From positions 82,358 to 146,357 of the forward strand of contig NZ_LBDA02000080.1 of assembly GCF_000980885.2 (NCBI RefSeq): DNA of 64,000 nt. Direction: 5' to 3'. Origin of the DNA: Streptomyces malaysiense (GTDB taxonomy: Bacteria; Actinomycetota; Actinomycetes; Streptomycetales; Streptomycetaceae). The notes beneath the pieces were generated by a model, which was given only the letters and a program-made list of their open reading frames with translations, was not told the origin of the DNA and did not search any database. Below, in pieces: positions 24,419-35,399 of the stretch. The first letter of the stretch is position 1. Each line of letters begins with the position of its first letter. The translations under genes were made by a program, and so were the position numbers.

Positions 24419-24723
24419 GCGCGTCCCCTGTGGGGTCGAGGGTCGGGGGTGGGTGCGCCGGGCCGGCGGAACCGGACGCGGGGAGTCCGCACGTCCCTAC
24501 GGATCCGTAACCTACGGCGACGTAAGTATGGCAGCGTGCCGAGCGGCGGCAAGAGCCCTGAGAGCCTGCGCGTCCCCATCGACACCTATCCTTGGAATCG
24601 GTCGGACAGCGCGGTCCGCTGAAGTTTCCTTCCCGGACGCTCCGGCCCGTATGCGGCACAGGCCGCGCGGCAGACGGCCGGGTACCTCCCCGAGACGCTT
24701 CAACACTGCAAGGAGCCGCACCT
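24419..24723. promoter_or_regulatory. divergent promoter region of desaturase and ppc, with paired palindromes
   Basis: The 305-base gap contains TACGGATCCGTA (24498-24509), a perfect 12-base palindrome, and an imperfect second copy TACGGCGACGTA (24513-24524), their starts 15 bases apart. They lie about 80-106 bases upstream of the desaturase start, where a TetR dimer pair could block its promoter. The ppc side ends with AAGGAG (24711 region) before the GTG at 24724. No gene is seen in the gap. Confidence 0.6.
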
Positions 24724-27456
<2,733 letters not shown>

Positions 27457-27466
27457 CCGAACACCG

Positions 27467-27513
27467 CACGAGGGTGCCCCCGGGGTCGTACGGACCCCGG
27501 GGGCACCCTCGTG
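27467..27513. terminator. strong bidirectional terminator after ppc
   Basis: A 21-bp perfect stem: CACGAGGGTGCCCCCGGGGTC pairs with its complement across a five-base GTACG loop. It serves ppc from the left and the convergent membrane-protein gene from the right. Confidence 0.92.
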
Positions 27514-27521
27514 TCAAGATC

Positions 27522-28031
27522 TCACTGGACCGCGACGAACGCCGCCGTCAGCAGGCCGAGGCCCGCGAGTCCCAGCCCCCACGCCACCCGCCGCAGCCGC
27601 ATCCCGCCCGCGACCACCACCGAGGCCAGCAGCAACGCACCGGCGAGCGGCACCCAGGCGTACAGGATGCCCGCCGGACCCGAACGCAGCGCGTCCGAAC
27701 CGCCCGGCTTCAGCACCACGTCGTACGTCCGCCCCTTGCGCACCGCGACCGCCTCCGCGATCTCCACCCGCGCACGGGCCCGCGCCCCCGGCGACGTCGG
27801 CGTGAACGCACCGTCGCACGTACCGCCCGAACAGGCGGTCACCTTCACCGTGCCCTGCTCGCGGCCCTTGGTCAGCAGCACGTGCTGGGCGTTCCCCCAG
27901 GAACCCCACACCCCCGCGAACACGATCAACGCGGCGATCGCCCCCATCGTCGCGACCCGCCCGAACCGCAACGCGGACACGGACGCCTGACGAGCGGAAC
28001 GGCTGGCGGTGGCAGGCATGGCCGGGATCAT
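27522..28031 (-). CDS. conserved membrane protein with an extracytoplasmic beta-type domain
   Basis: A 169-residue protein with an N-terminal helix (VATMGAIAALIVFAGVWGSWG, about 26-46), an extracytoplasmic segment of about 75 residues with a single Cys pair (TACSGGTCDGAF) and a C-terminal helix pair (WVPLAGALLLASVVVAGGMRL and WGLGLAGLGLLTAAFVAV). Such two-helix-flanked proteins of the DUF3592-like type are common in streptomycetes; function is unknown. Two adjacent ATGs (28031, 28019) are possible starts. Stands alone between ppc and pth. Confidence 0.7.
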   Translation of the reverse strand: MIPAMPATASRSARQASVSALRFGRVATMGAIAALIVFAGVWGSWGNAQHVLLTKGREQGTVKVTACSGGTCDGAFTPTSPGARARARVEIAEAVAVRKGRTYDVVLKPGGSDALRSGPAGILYAWVPLAGALLLASVVVAGGMRLRRVAWGLGLAGLGLLTAAFVAVQ

Positions 28032-28083
28032 TGGCCATACCCCTGCGCCCGGTCAACCCGGACCGGCGGCATAGCCGTACAAG

Positions 28084-28686
28084 TCAGGAGTTGTACGTGC
28101 CCTGCGCCCGCTCCAGGCCCTCGATCACCAGAGCCTCCACCGCGTCCGCCGCACGGTCCACGAAATAGTCCAGCTCCTTGCGCTCCGCGCCGGAGAAGTC
28201 CTTCAGCACGAAGTCCGCCACCTGCATACGCCCCGGCGGACGACCGATCCCGAACCGGACCCGGTGATACTCCGCGCCCATCGCCTTCGTCATCGACTTC
28301 AGGCCGTTGTGCCCGTTGTCACCGCCGCCCAGCTTCAGCCGCAGCGTGCCGTAGTCGATGTCCAGCTCGTCGTGCACGGCCACGATGTTCGCCACCGGCA
28401 CCTTGTAGAAGTCCTTCAGCGCGTTCACCGGGCCACCGGACAGGTTCATGTACGACATCGGCTTCGCCAGGACCACCCGGCGGCCCGCGGGACCCGCGGG
28501 ACCGATCCGGCCCTCCAGTACCTGCGCCTGAGCCTTCCCCGCCCGCTTGAACTTCCCCCCGATCCGCTGCGCGAGCAGGTCCACCACCATGAAGCCGACG
28601 TTGTGCCGGTTCATCGCGTACTCCGACCCGGGATTCCCGAGCCCGACAACCAGCCAGGGGTCATTGGCGGGGGTGGTCACGTCCAT
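28084..28686 (-). CDS. pth: peptidyl-tRNA hydrolase
   Basis: Releases tRNA from peptidyl-tRNAs dropped by the ribosome. The 200-residue protein shows all family signatures: LVVGLGNPGSEYAMNRHNVGFMVVD (catalytic His23 equivalent in NRHNVG), KPMSYMNLSG, VHDELDIDYGTLRLKLGGGDNGHNGLKS, and FGIGRPPGRM. ATG 28686 follows AAGGAG. It lies downstream of rplY on the same strand, the classical rplY-pth pairing, separated by a hairpin that may partly terminate. Confidence 0.96.
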   Translation of the reverse strand: MDVTTPANDPWLVVGLGNPGSEYAMNRHNVGFMVVDLLAQRIGGKFKRAGKAQAQVLEGRIGPAGPAGRRVVLAKPMSYMNLSGGPVNALKDFYKVPVANIVAVHDELDIDYGTLRLKLGGGDNGHNGLKSMTKAMGAEYHRVRFGIGRPPGRMQVADFVLKDFSGAERKELDYFVDRAADAVEALVIEGLERAQGTYNS

Positions 28687-28703
28687 GTCTCCTTGATACG
28701 CGC

Positions 28704-28738
28704 CAGCCGCCGCTCCCCGCGAGGGAGAGCGGCGGCTG
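28704..28738 (-). terminator. hairpin between rplY and pth
   Basis: CAGCCGCCGCTC (28704-28715) pairs with GAGCGGCGGCTG (28727-28738), 12 bp, loop 11 bases, which can extend with CCC/GGG. It lies between the rplY stop and the pth ribosome-binding site, so it may attenuate rather than fully stop transcription. Confidence 0.65.
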
Positions 28739-28761
28739 AACAGATGATGACGGAGCGAGGA

Positions 28762-29361
28762 TCAGGCCTCGGCGGCCTCTTCGCCCTCGGCCGCGCCCTC
28801 TTCGCCCTCGGTCTCCTCGGCCTGGGCCTGCAGGACCTGGAGAACGACGGCGTCCTCCTCGACGGCCAGCGAGACACCGCTGGGGAGCTTGATGTCCTTG
28901 GCGTGGACGGAGGCACCGGCCTCCAGGCCCTCCACGGAGACGGTGACCGACTCCGGGATGTGGGTGGCCTCGGCCTCGACCGGCAGCGCGGCCAGGACGT
29001 GCTCGAGAAGGTTGCCACCCGGGGCCAGCTCGCCCTCGGTGTGCACCGGAACCTCGACCGTGACCTTCTCGCCGCGCTTGACCAGCAGCAGGTCGACGTG
29101 CTCCAGGAAGCCCTTCAGCGGGTCGCGCACGACGGCCTTCGGGATCGCCAGCTCGTTGGTCTTGCCGTCGATGTCCAGGGAGATCAGGACGTTCGGCGTA
29201 CGCAGCGCCAGCAGCAGCTCGTGGCCCGGCAGCGTCAGGTGCTGGGGGGCGGAACCGTGGCCGTACAGAACACCCGGGACCTTGTTGTCACGGCGGATGC
29301 GGCGGGCCGCACCCTTGCCGAACTCGGTGCGGGACTCGGCGGCGATCTTCACCTCGGACAT
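28762..29361 (-). CDS. rplY: 50S ribosomal protein bL25, general stress protein Ctc type
   Basis: Binds 5S rRNA in the large subunit. The 199-residue protein is of the long Ctc form: the N-terminal L25 domain (EVKIAAESRTEFGKGAARRIRRDNKVPGVLYG is seen, here quoted in outline) with GKGAARR and VPGVLYGHG, then the C-terminal TL5 domain (IPESVTVSVEGLEAGASV, LPSGVSLAVEEDAVVLQV) and an acidic Glu/Ala tail. ATG 29361 follows GAGGAGTGATTC. Upstream of pth, downstream of prs on the same strand. Confidence 0.95.
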   Translation of the reverse strand: MSEVKIAAESRTEFGKGAARRIRRDNKVPGVLYGHGSAPQHLTLPGHELLLALRTPNVLISLDIDGKTNELAIPKAVVRDPLKGFLEHVDLLLVKRGEKVTVEVPVHTEGELAPGGNLLEHVLAALPVEAEATHIPESVTVSVEGLEAGASVHAKDIKLPSGVSLAVEEDAVVLQVLQAQAEETEGEEGAAEGEEAAEA

Positions 29362-29525
29362 GTGAATCACTCCTCGTGGTAACCAGAGACGGACGTGGTC
29401 ACCCGGCCACGAACGGCCTGCTACGAAGAGCGCGTCGATAACGGACCGCCGTACGCACGCGTACGGCCTCCCTCGCCGAGCAACTCCAGAAGCTTACCCG
29501 GACCCGGAGGCCGTACCAAAAGGAT

Positions 29526-29555
29526 CTTCGGCTAGCCGCGACGGCTCACCCGAAG
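29526..29555 (-). terminator. prs terminator
   Basis: On the minus strand CTTCGG...AGCCG pairs with CGGCT...CCGAAG: outer 6-bp and inner 5-bp helices separated by a small internal loop, immediately past the prs stop. Confidence 0.65.
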
Positions 29556-29560
29556 AAACC

Positions 29561-30541
29561 TCACTGCTCGTCGAAGAGGCTGGTCACCGAACCATCCTCG
29601 AACACCTCACGCACCGCGCGCGCGATCGTCGGAGCGATCGACAGCACCGTGATCTTGTCCTGCTCCCGGCCCAGCTCCGCCGGCGTCGGCAGCGTGTTCG
29701 TGAACACGAACTCGCTCACCCGGGAGTTCTTCAGCCGGTCCGCCGCCGGACCCGACAGCACACCGTGCGTCGCCGTCACGATGACGTCCTCCGCACCGTG
29801 CGCGAACAGCGCGTCCGCGGCCGCGCAGATCGTGCCACCGGTGTCGATCATGTCGTCCACCAGCACACACACGCGGCCCTCGACCTCACCCACGACCTCG
29901 TGGACGGTCACCTGGTTCGCCACGTCCTTGTCACGCCGCTTGTGCACGATCGCCAGCGGCGCACCCAGCCGGTCGCACCAACGGTCCGCCACCCGCACCC
30001 GGCCCGCGTCCGGCGACACCACCGTCAGCTTGTTCCGGTCCACCTGCTCGCCCACGTAGTCCGCCAGCAGCGGCAGCGCGAAGAGGTGGTCCACCGGACC
30101 GTCGAAGAAGCCCTGGATCTGATCCGTGTGCAGATCCACGGTCAGAATCCGGTCGGCACCCGCCGTCTTCATCAGATCCGCGATCAGACGCGCCGAGATC
30201 GGTTCACGGCCCCGGTGCTTCTTGTCCTGACGGGCGTAACCGTAGAACGGCACGATCACCGTGATGGAGCGGGCCGACGCGCGCTTCAGCGCGTCGATCA
30301 TGATCAACTGCTCCATGATCCACTTGTTGATCGGAGCCGTGTGGCTCTGGATCAGGAAGCAGTCCGCACCACGGGCCGACTCCTGGTAACGAACGTAGAT
30401 CTCACCGTTGGCGAAATCGAAGGCCTTCGTCGGGACGACCCCGACACCCAGCTGCTGGGCGACCTCCTCGGCAAGCTCGGGGTGGGCGCGGCCGGAGAAG
30501 AACATCATCTTCTTCTCGCCGGTCGTCTTGATCCCGGTCAC
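29561..30541 (-). CDS. prs: ribose-phosphate pyrophosphokinase
   Basis: Makes 5-phosphoribosyl-1-diphosphate from ribose-5-phosphate and ATP for nucleotide, histidine and tryptophan synthesis. The 326-residue protein has FSGRAHPELAEEVAQQLG, the ATP-loop region FYGYARQDKKHRGREPISAR, the DLHTDQIQGFFD metal/ATP signature, and the PRPP-binding loop VLVDDMIDTGGTI. GTG 30541 follows GAGGAG. It lies 155 bases downstream of glmU on the same strand; the prs-glmU pair is conserved in Gram-positive bacteria. Confidence 0.96.
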   Translation of the reverse strand: MTGIKTTGEKKMMFFSGRAHPELAEEVAQQLGVGVVPTKAFDFANGEIYVRYQESARGADCFLIQSHTAPINKWIMEQLIMIDALKRASARSITVIVPFYGYARQDKKHRGREPISARLIADLMKTAGADRILTVDLHTDQIQGFFDGPVDHLFALPLLADYVGEQVDRNKLTVVSPDAGRVRVADRWCDRLGAPLAIVHKRRDKDVANQVTVHEVVGEVEGRVCVLVDDMIDTGGTICAAADALFAHGAEDVIVTATHGVLSGPAADRLKNSRVSEFVFTNTLPTPAELGREQDKITVLSIAPTIARAVREVFEDGSVTSLFDEQ

Positions 30542-30696
30542 AGCACTGTCTCCTCAGAGGTTGTCTCAACCCAGCCGACGTCCCGACCGACCTCCCGTCC
30601 GAGCGTGAGAGGCCGAATCGGCTGGTAGGGGTGCGGGTGCACACGTGCGGATGTGCACTTATCACGGTACGCCGACTTTGACGCACCCGTTTCCGG

Positions 30697-32145
30697 TCAG
30701 CCCTCGGCACCGCCCTGCCGGGAGGCGTCCTCGGCGGCCCTCGCAGCCGCACTGCCCGGCCGCTTCCGAGCCACCCAACCCTCGATATTCCGCTGCTGGC
30801 CACGGGCCACGGCCAGCGAGCCGGGCGGCACGTCCTTCGTGATCACGGACCCGGCGGCGGTGTACGCCCCGTCCCCGACCGTGACAGGCGCCACAAACAT
30901 GTTGTCCGAACCCGTACGGCAATGCGACCCGATCGTGGTGTGGTGCTTGTCCTGCCCGTCGTAGTTCACGAACACACTCGCCGCGCCGATGTTCGTGTGC
31001 TCACCGATCGTCGCGTCGCCCACGTACGACAGGTGCGGCACCTTCGTGCCCTCACCGATCCGCGCGTTCTTCGTCTCGACGTACGTCCCGATCTTGCCCT
31101 TCGCGCCGAGCCGCGTCCCCGGACGCAGATACGCGAACGGCCCCACACTCGCCTCCGCACCCACCACGGCCCCGTCCGACACGGTGTTGTCCACCCGCGC
31201 CCCCGCGCCCACCCTGGTGTCCTTCAGCCGGCTGTTGGGACCGACCTCCGCGCCCTCCGCGAGATGCGTGGCACCCGTCAGCTGCGTACCCGGGTGCACC
31301 ACCGCGTCCCGCTCGAACGTCACGGTCACGTCCACCCACGTGGTCGCCGGGTCCACCACGGTCACCCCGTCCAGCATCGCCAGCGTCAGCAGCCGGTCGT
31401 TCAGGATCCGGCGCGCCTCGGCCAGCTGCACCCGGTTGTTGATCCCGGCGATCTCCCGGTGATCACCCGCCACCGACGCCCCGACCCGGTGCCCGGCCTC
31501 CCGCAGGATCCCCAGCACGTCGGTCAGGTACTCCTCGCCCTGGCTGTTGTTCTTGCGCACCTTCGTCAGCGCGTCCGCCAGCAGCCGGCCGTCGAACGCG
31601 AACACCCCGCTGTTGATCTCCCGGATCGCCCGCTGCCGCGCGCTCGCGTCCTTGTGCTCGACGATCGCGGTCACCGCGCCCGACGCCTCGTCCCGCACGA
31701 TCCGGCCGTACCCGGTGGCGTCCGGGACCTCGGCGGTCAGCACGGTCACGGCGTTGCCGTCGGCGTGATGGGTCTCGGCGAGCGCGCGCAGGGTCCCGGC
31801 GGTCAGCAGCGGGGTGTCCCCGCAGACCACGACCACGGTGCCGGTGACGTCGCCGCCGAGCTCCTCCAGGCCCATCCGCACGGCGTGTCCGGTGCCGTTC
31901 TGCTGCTCCTGCACGGCGGTGCGGACGGCCGGGTCGGTCTCCGTCAGATGCGCGGTGACCTGCTCACGGGCGTGGCCGACGACGACGACCAGGTTCTCGG
32001 GCTTCAACTCGCGGGCGGCGGCGAGCACATGGCCCACCAGGGAGCGGCCGCAGATCTGGTGCAGCACCTTGGGTGTGGCCGACTTCATACGGGTGCCCTC
32101 ACCCGCTGCGAGAACGACGACGGCTGCCGGGCGGATGGCACTCAC
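30697..32145 (-). CDS. glmU: bifunctional GlmU: glucosamine-1-phosphate N-acetyltransferase / UDP-GlcNAc pyrophosphorylase
   Basis: Makes UDP-N-acetylglucosamine for peptidoglycan. The 482-residue protein has the uridylyltransferase domain first (VVLAAGEGTRMKSATPKVLHQICGRSL, seen as two motifs AAGEGTRM and PKVLH; then QEQQNGTGHAV, CGDTPLL, YGRIVR, INSGVFAF) and the left-handed beta-helix acetyltransferase from about residue 255 (FVETKNARIGEGTKV-like VETKNARIGEGTK, HLSYVGDATIGEHTNIGA, NYDGQDKHHT). The GTG start at 32145 is preceded by AAGGG. A longer open frame upstream is not supported by homology. tRNA-Gln lies 129 bases upstream on the same strand. Confidence 0.96.
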   Translation of the reverse strand: MSAIRPAAVVVLAAGEGTRMKSATPKVLHQICGRSLVGHVLAAARELKPENLVVVVGHAREQVTAHLTETDPAVRTAVQEQQNGTGHAVRMGLEELGGDVTGTVVVVCGDTPLLTAGTLRALAETHHADGNAVTVLTAEVPDATGYGRIVRDEASGAVTAIVEHKDASARQRAIREINSGVFAFDGRLLADALTKVRKNNSQGEEYLTDVLGILREAGHRVGASVAGDHREIAGINNRVQLAEARRILNDRLLTLAMLDGVTVVDPATTWVDVTVTFERDAVVHPGTQLTGATHLAEGAEVGPNSRLKDTRVGAGARVDNTVSDGAVVGAEASVGPFAYLRPGTRLGAKGKIGTYVETKNARIGEGTKVPHLSYVGDATIGEHTNIGAASVFVNYDGQDKHHTTIGSHCRTGSDNMFVAPVTVGDGAYTAAGSVITKDVPPGSLAVARGQQRNIEGWVARKRPGSAAARAAEDASRQGGAEG

Positions 32146-32274
32146 GGTTTGCCCTTCGGCTCTGAGGGTGGGAACAGCCGCAGGATACCGGGGCGGGGTT
32201 TGGGGGATATGAGGGCGGGCCCTGACGGGGAGTTGACCGGTCAGGACCCGAACCGAGATTACGTGTGCTGTGGG

Positions 32275-32345
32275 CTCCCGGAGAAGGATTCGAACCCTCA
32301 TTCAACGGACCAAAACCGTTTGTCCTGCCCTTAGACGATCCGGGA
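32275..32345 (-). tRNA. tRNA-Gln (anticodon TTG)
   Basis: Reading the minus strand, the 7-bp acceptor stem TCCCGGA/TCCGGGA encloses a D arm with AAGGGCAGGAC, an anticodon arm AACGG-TTTTGGT-CCGTT whose loop has TTG at positions 34-36, and a T arm with GGTTCGAATCC. The discriminator is G, and the following bases are CCC rather than an encoded CCA, so the 3' CCA is added after transcription, which is usual in streptomycetes. No introns. It lies 11 bases downstream of the stop of the HTH gene on the same strand. Confidence 0.95.
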
Positions 32346-32356
32346 TCGCTTGCGCA

Positions 32357-33235
32357 CTATGTCCGATTTGGCTGATCGGCTTCGTGCGCGGCCTCCACTA
32401 TGCCGTACCAGGACCCCTCGATGCGACGGTACAAGTCGGCACCTTTCAAGACTTTGATTACGAGACAGCCGCGGTAGTCGTCGCCGGTGTTCTTGCGGAC
32501 CGTCTTGGGGTCGTGCTTCTTGAGGGTCGTCTTGTTGAAGGAGGACGGAGCGGCGCCGACGAGGTCCGCCCAATAGCGCTCGGCGCCGGACACGTCCGCG
32601 TTCTCGTGGATCATCACGGTGAACCTCAGCCGCTCGGGCTCGACTCCGAGGAGGCGCAGCCAGGCGAGGTAGACCCTGATCATGCCGGGGTCGCTGTTGA
32701 CGAAGGCGACGTTCTCGCGGCGGGCGTACGACTTGTCCTTGCCGCCCTCGGCCCAGTAGAGGCCCACACCCACCAGGAACAGCTCGCGGGCCGACATGCT
32801 GCCGATCGCCAGCCTGGCCTCCTGTTTGGTGTGCCGACGTTCCTCGTCGCGGATCCGCAGCTTCGCCTCCCAGCCCCGCCGGGCGATCGCTGCCGCCTCC
32901 TCGTGAGTGCGCCCGCGCTCGGGCTTCGGCAGATCCCGTACCCACAGCGAGATCGAACTCTTCGAGCACCCGAGCTCGACCTGGATCTGGTCGTAGGTCC
33001 AGCCCTGGAGCCGTAGCTCCCGGGCCCTTGCCCGGAGGTCGTCCTTGGCGTTCGGGCGTTTCGTCCAGGCAGGCGGGGGCTCGCCCTCCAGGAGGCGGTT
33101 GAGGATGTCGTTGTTGTCCACGTGCAGCCGGTCGCGGATCTGCCGTCGGCTCAGTCCCGCCCGCCGCAGCGCCACCGCCTGTTCCCGCAGCCCTTCGAAG
33201 TCGGTGTATTTGCCGTTCGTGTGTGCCATGGGCAT
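32357..33235 (-). CDS. double helix-turn-helix protein with LAGLIDADG-like motif, next to tRNA-Gln
   Basis: A 292-residue protein. The N-terminal half has two helix-turn-helix-like segments: LRRAGLSRRQIRDRLHVDNNDILNRLL (about 23-49, quoted as motif) and LRLQGWTYDQIQVELGCSKSSISLWVRDLP (about 74-103, motif QIQVELGCSKSSISLWV). The C-terminal half contains LFLVGVGLYWAEGGK (about 151-165), resembling the LAGLIDADG helix of homing endonucleases, followed by FVNSDPGMIRVYLAWLRLLG, a layout seen in LAGLIDADG-type proteins. Only one clear acidic motif is present, so it would act as a dimer or be inactive. ATG 33235 or 33229. The gene ends 11 bases before the tRNA. Function is unproven; homing-endonuclease ancestry is an inference. 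Confidence 0.7.
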   Translation of the reverse strand: MPMAHTNGKYTDFEGLREQAVALRRAGLSRRQIRDRLHVDNNDILNRLLEGEPPPAWTKRPNAKDDLRARARELRLQGWTYDQIQVELGCSKSSISLWVRDLPKPERGRTHEEAAAIARRGWEAKLRIRDEERRHTKQEARLAIGSMSARELFLVGVGLYWAEGGKDKSYARRENVAFVNSDPGMIRVYLAWLRLLGVEPERLRFTVMIHENADVSGAERYWADLVGAAPSSFNKTTLKKHDPKTVRKNTGDDYRGCLVIKVLKGADLYRRIEGSWYGIVEAAHEADQPNRT

Positions 33236-33395
33236 ACCGTCCGTGCGGAACGAGATATTCCGGGGTCGAACGGAACGGGTTCAGTAGTTCGAGTGATACC
33301 GGGAGGTTTCGATGTCATCCGGTTACGGAGTGTGGTGTGTGGAGGTAGGTGAAAGTCACCGGAAAAGCCGCACGCGTCGCCCGTAGGCTGGACGC

Positions 33396-34712
33396 ATGAC
33401 CATGACGGGGGATGAGCACGCCAGGGCGCTGACCGGCCCTTGGTGGTGGCCACGCCGGCGCAGCGCGGTGTTCGACGGCGCGCTGGCGCTGGCGTCCGCG
33501 CTGGAGTGCGGCGCGGAGGGGATCGGTTTCGCCCGGGACGCGGGGATCCCGGTCTGGGCGGGTGTTCTGTTCGGCGCGGTGGCCGGCGTCGTGCTGCTGG
33601 TGCGGCGCAAGTGGCCGGTCGCCGTCGTGCTGGTGGCGATCGCGGTGACCCCGGCGCAGATGGGTTTCCTGCTGGGCATCGTGGGCCTGTACACGCTGGC
33701 CGCCGCCGAGGTGCCGCGCCGGGTGATCGGGGCGCTGGCGGGGATGTCGTTGCTGGGCACGGCGGTGGTGACGTTCGTGCGGGTCCGGCAGGACATGGCG
33801 CGGGGCGATCTGACGCTCGGTGACTGGTTCGTGCCGTTCGCCGCGGTGGCGACGGCGCTGGGGCTGACGGCTCCGCCGGTGCTGCTGGGGCTGTACGTGG
33901 GGGCGCGGCGGCGGTTGATGGAGAGTCTGCGGGAGCGGGCGGACAGTCTGGAGCGGGAGCTTCAGCTGCTCGCGGAGCGGGCGGAGGAGCGGGCCGAGTG
34001 GGCGCGGGGCGAGGAGCGGACGCGGATCGCGCGGGAGATGCACGACGTGGTGGCGCACCGGGTGAGTCTGATGGTGGTGCACGCGGCGGCGTTGCAGGCG
34101 GTGGCCCGGAAGGATCCGGAGAAGGCGGTGCGCAATGCCGCGCTGGTGGGGGACATGGGCCGGCAGGCGTTGACGGAGTTGCGGGAGATGCTCGGGGTGC
34201 TGCGGGCGGGGGAGTCGGGCCAGGTCGCGGGCCGGGGTGCGGTGGGGGTGCCGTTGGCGGCGGTGGGCGCGGCGGCCGCGGCGGCGGCTTCGCGGGTGGC
34301 CGAGGAGGTTGGTGAGGGGCCGTGCCTGTCGGAGCTGGATGAGCTGGTGGGGCAGTCGGCGGCCGCGGGGATGGCGGTGGAGCTGTCGGTGCAGGGGGAG
34401 GCGCGGTCGTACGCGGCGGAGGTGGAGCAGACGGCGTACCGGGTGGTGCAGGAGGCGCTCACGAACGTGCACAAGCACGCGGCGGGGGCGAAGACGCATG
34501 TGCGGTTGGCGCACCGGGTGTCGGAGATCGCGATGCAGGTGGAGAACGAGCCGCCGGTGGAGCCGGGCTCGGCGTCGGCGGCGGGTCTGCCGTCGGGTGG
34601 CAATGGTCTGCTGGGGATGCGGGAGCGGGTGCTGGCGCTGGGCGGGGTGTTCGTGTCGGGGCCGACGGACGCGGGGGGTTTCCGGGTGTCGGCGGTGATT
34701 CCGGCGGCTTGA
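33396..34712 (+). CDS. orphan sensor histidine kinase (HisKA_3/NarX-like), leaderless
   Basis: A 438-residue membrane kinase. Four or five hydrophobic helices fill residues 25-170, a short coiled coil follows (SLRERADSLERELQLLAERAEERAEWARGEE, about 175-205), then the dimerisation/phospho-acceptor helix with His216 (REMHDVVAHRVSLMVVHAA), an Ala-rich insertion and the ATP-binding domain (VVQEALTNVHKHA as N box, GNGLLGMRERVLALGG as G box). No response regulator is next to it. TAGGCT (33384-33389) lies six bases before the ATG and there is no ribosome-binding site, so the message is probably leaderless. It borders the SUKH/deaminase locus; a functional link is not shown. Confidence 0.9.
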   Translation: MTMTGDEHARALTGPWWWPRRRSAVFDGALALASALECGAEGIGFARDAGIPVWAGVLFGAVAGVVLLVRRKWPVAVVLVAIAVTPAQMGFLLGIVGLYTLAAAEVPRRVIGALAGMSLLGTAVVTFVRVRQDMARGDLTLGDWFVPFAAVATALGLTAPPVLLGLYVGARRRLMESLRERADSLERELQLLAERAEERAEWARGEERTRIAREMHDVVAHRVSLMVVHAAALQAVARKDPEKAVRNAALVGDMGRQALTELREMLGVLRAGESGQVAGRGAVGVPLAAVGAAAAAAASRVAEEVGEGPCLSELDELVGQSAAAGMAVELSVQGEARSYAAEVEQTAYRVVQEALTNVHKHAAGAKTHVRLAHRVSEIAMQVENEPPVEPGSASAAGLPSGGNGLLGMRERVLALGGVFVSGPTDAGGFRVSAVIPAA

Positions 34713-34774
34713 GGGTGTGGCTTCCCGGGGACCCTCTCTTTCCCGGTGTTCACCCCTGCCTCTTCCCGTGGGTG

Positions 34775-34858
34775 CCCGGCCTCTGTTCCGTGCTCGCCTC
34801 GCCTCTCCGTGCTCACCCGGCCTCTGTTCCGTGCTCGCCCCGCCTCTCTCCGTGCTCA
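34775..34858. repeat. two-copy tandem repeat between convergent genes
   Basis: Two nearly identical units begin CCCGGCCTCTGTTCCGTGCT and end CTCCGTGCTCA: 34775-34815 (41 bases) and 34816-34858 (43 bases, with one extra CT). A partial relative lies just upstream (GCCTCTTCCCGTGGGTGCCCGG). Each unit itself holds two CCTCT..TTCCGTGCTC-like half-units. The second unit ends inside the stop region of the SUKH-3 gene. It forms no obvious terminator stem. Confidence 0.85.
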
Positions 34859-35350
34859 TCCCGCTGTGAGCCGTGCCGGTTCCATTCCCGTGATGAGGGT
34901 GGCCAGGGCGTGGTCGATGTCGGGGCCGAGGTACCAGTCGCCGGTGTGGTCGAGGGCGTAGACGCGGCCTTCGGTGTCGATGGCGAGGGCGGCGGCGGTG
35001 TCGGTCTCGGTGCCGAGGGGGCACAGTTCGGTGCCGAGGGCGCGGCCGAGGTCGCCGAGGGTGCGGGCGAGGTGGCGGCCTTGCAGGGGGTCGAGGTGGA
35101 GTGTGGCGGGGGCGATCTGGCGTCCGCTGCCGCCGGGGGCGATGCGCAGGCCGCCGAATTCGGCCCAGGCCTCGACGGCGGCGGGGAAGACGGTGTGCCG
35201 GTGTCCGGCGGGTGAGGCGTGTTCGCGCAGGGTGTCGGCCCAGATCTCGGCCTGTTTTATGTCCCAGCGTCCGGGTTGCCAGCCGGCGGCGCGCAGGGCG
35301 GCGTCGACGGCGACGGGGAAGCGCGTGGTGGAGGTGCGGTCGGCGTGCAT
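34856..35350 (-). CDS. SUKH-3 domain immunity-like protein
   Basis: A 164-residue cytosolic protein matching the SUKH-3 family: an N-terminal region FPVAVDAALRAAGWQPGRWD, then AAVEAWAEFGGLRI, then the C-terminal signature AIDTEGRVYALDHTGDWYLGPDIDHALATLITG (motifs YALDHTGDWYLG and ALATLITG). SUKH proteins are known as immunity factors that neutralise nuclease and deaminase toxins. It lies 49 bases downstream of the YwqJ-type deaminase gene on the same strand, the usual toxin-then-immunity order, so it is the likely partner. AAGGGCAG precedes ATG 35350. Confidence 0.82.
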   Translation of the reverse strand: MHADRTSTTRFPVAVDAALRAAGWQPGRWDIKQAEIWADTLREHASPAGHRHTVFPAAVEAWAEFGGLRIAPGGSGRQIAPATLHLDPLQGRHLARTLGDLGRALGTELCPLGTETDTAAALAIDTEGRVYALDHTGDWYLGPDIDHALATLITGMEPARLTAG

Positions 35351-35399
35351 CTGCCCTTCGTTCGTCGTGCTGACGGGGTGGTGCGGGGTGTCCGCGTGG

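Noticed and set aside
32275..32345. tRNA-Gln as attachment site of an integrated element
   Set aside because: I found no second copy of the tRNA 3' end nearby, and neighbouring genes lack integrase, excisionase or relaxase features. The gene next to it lies on the 5' side, unlike usual att use of the 3' end.
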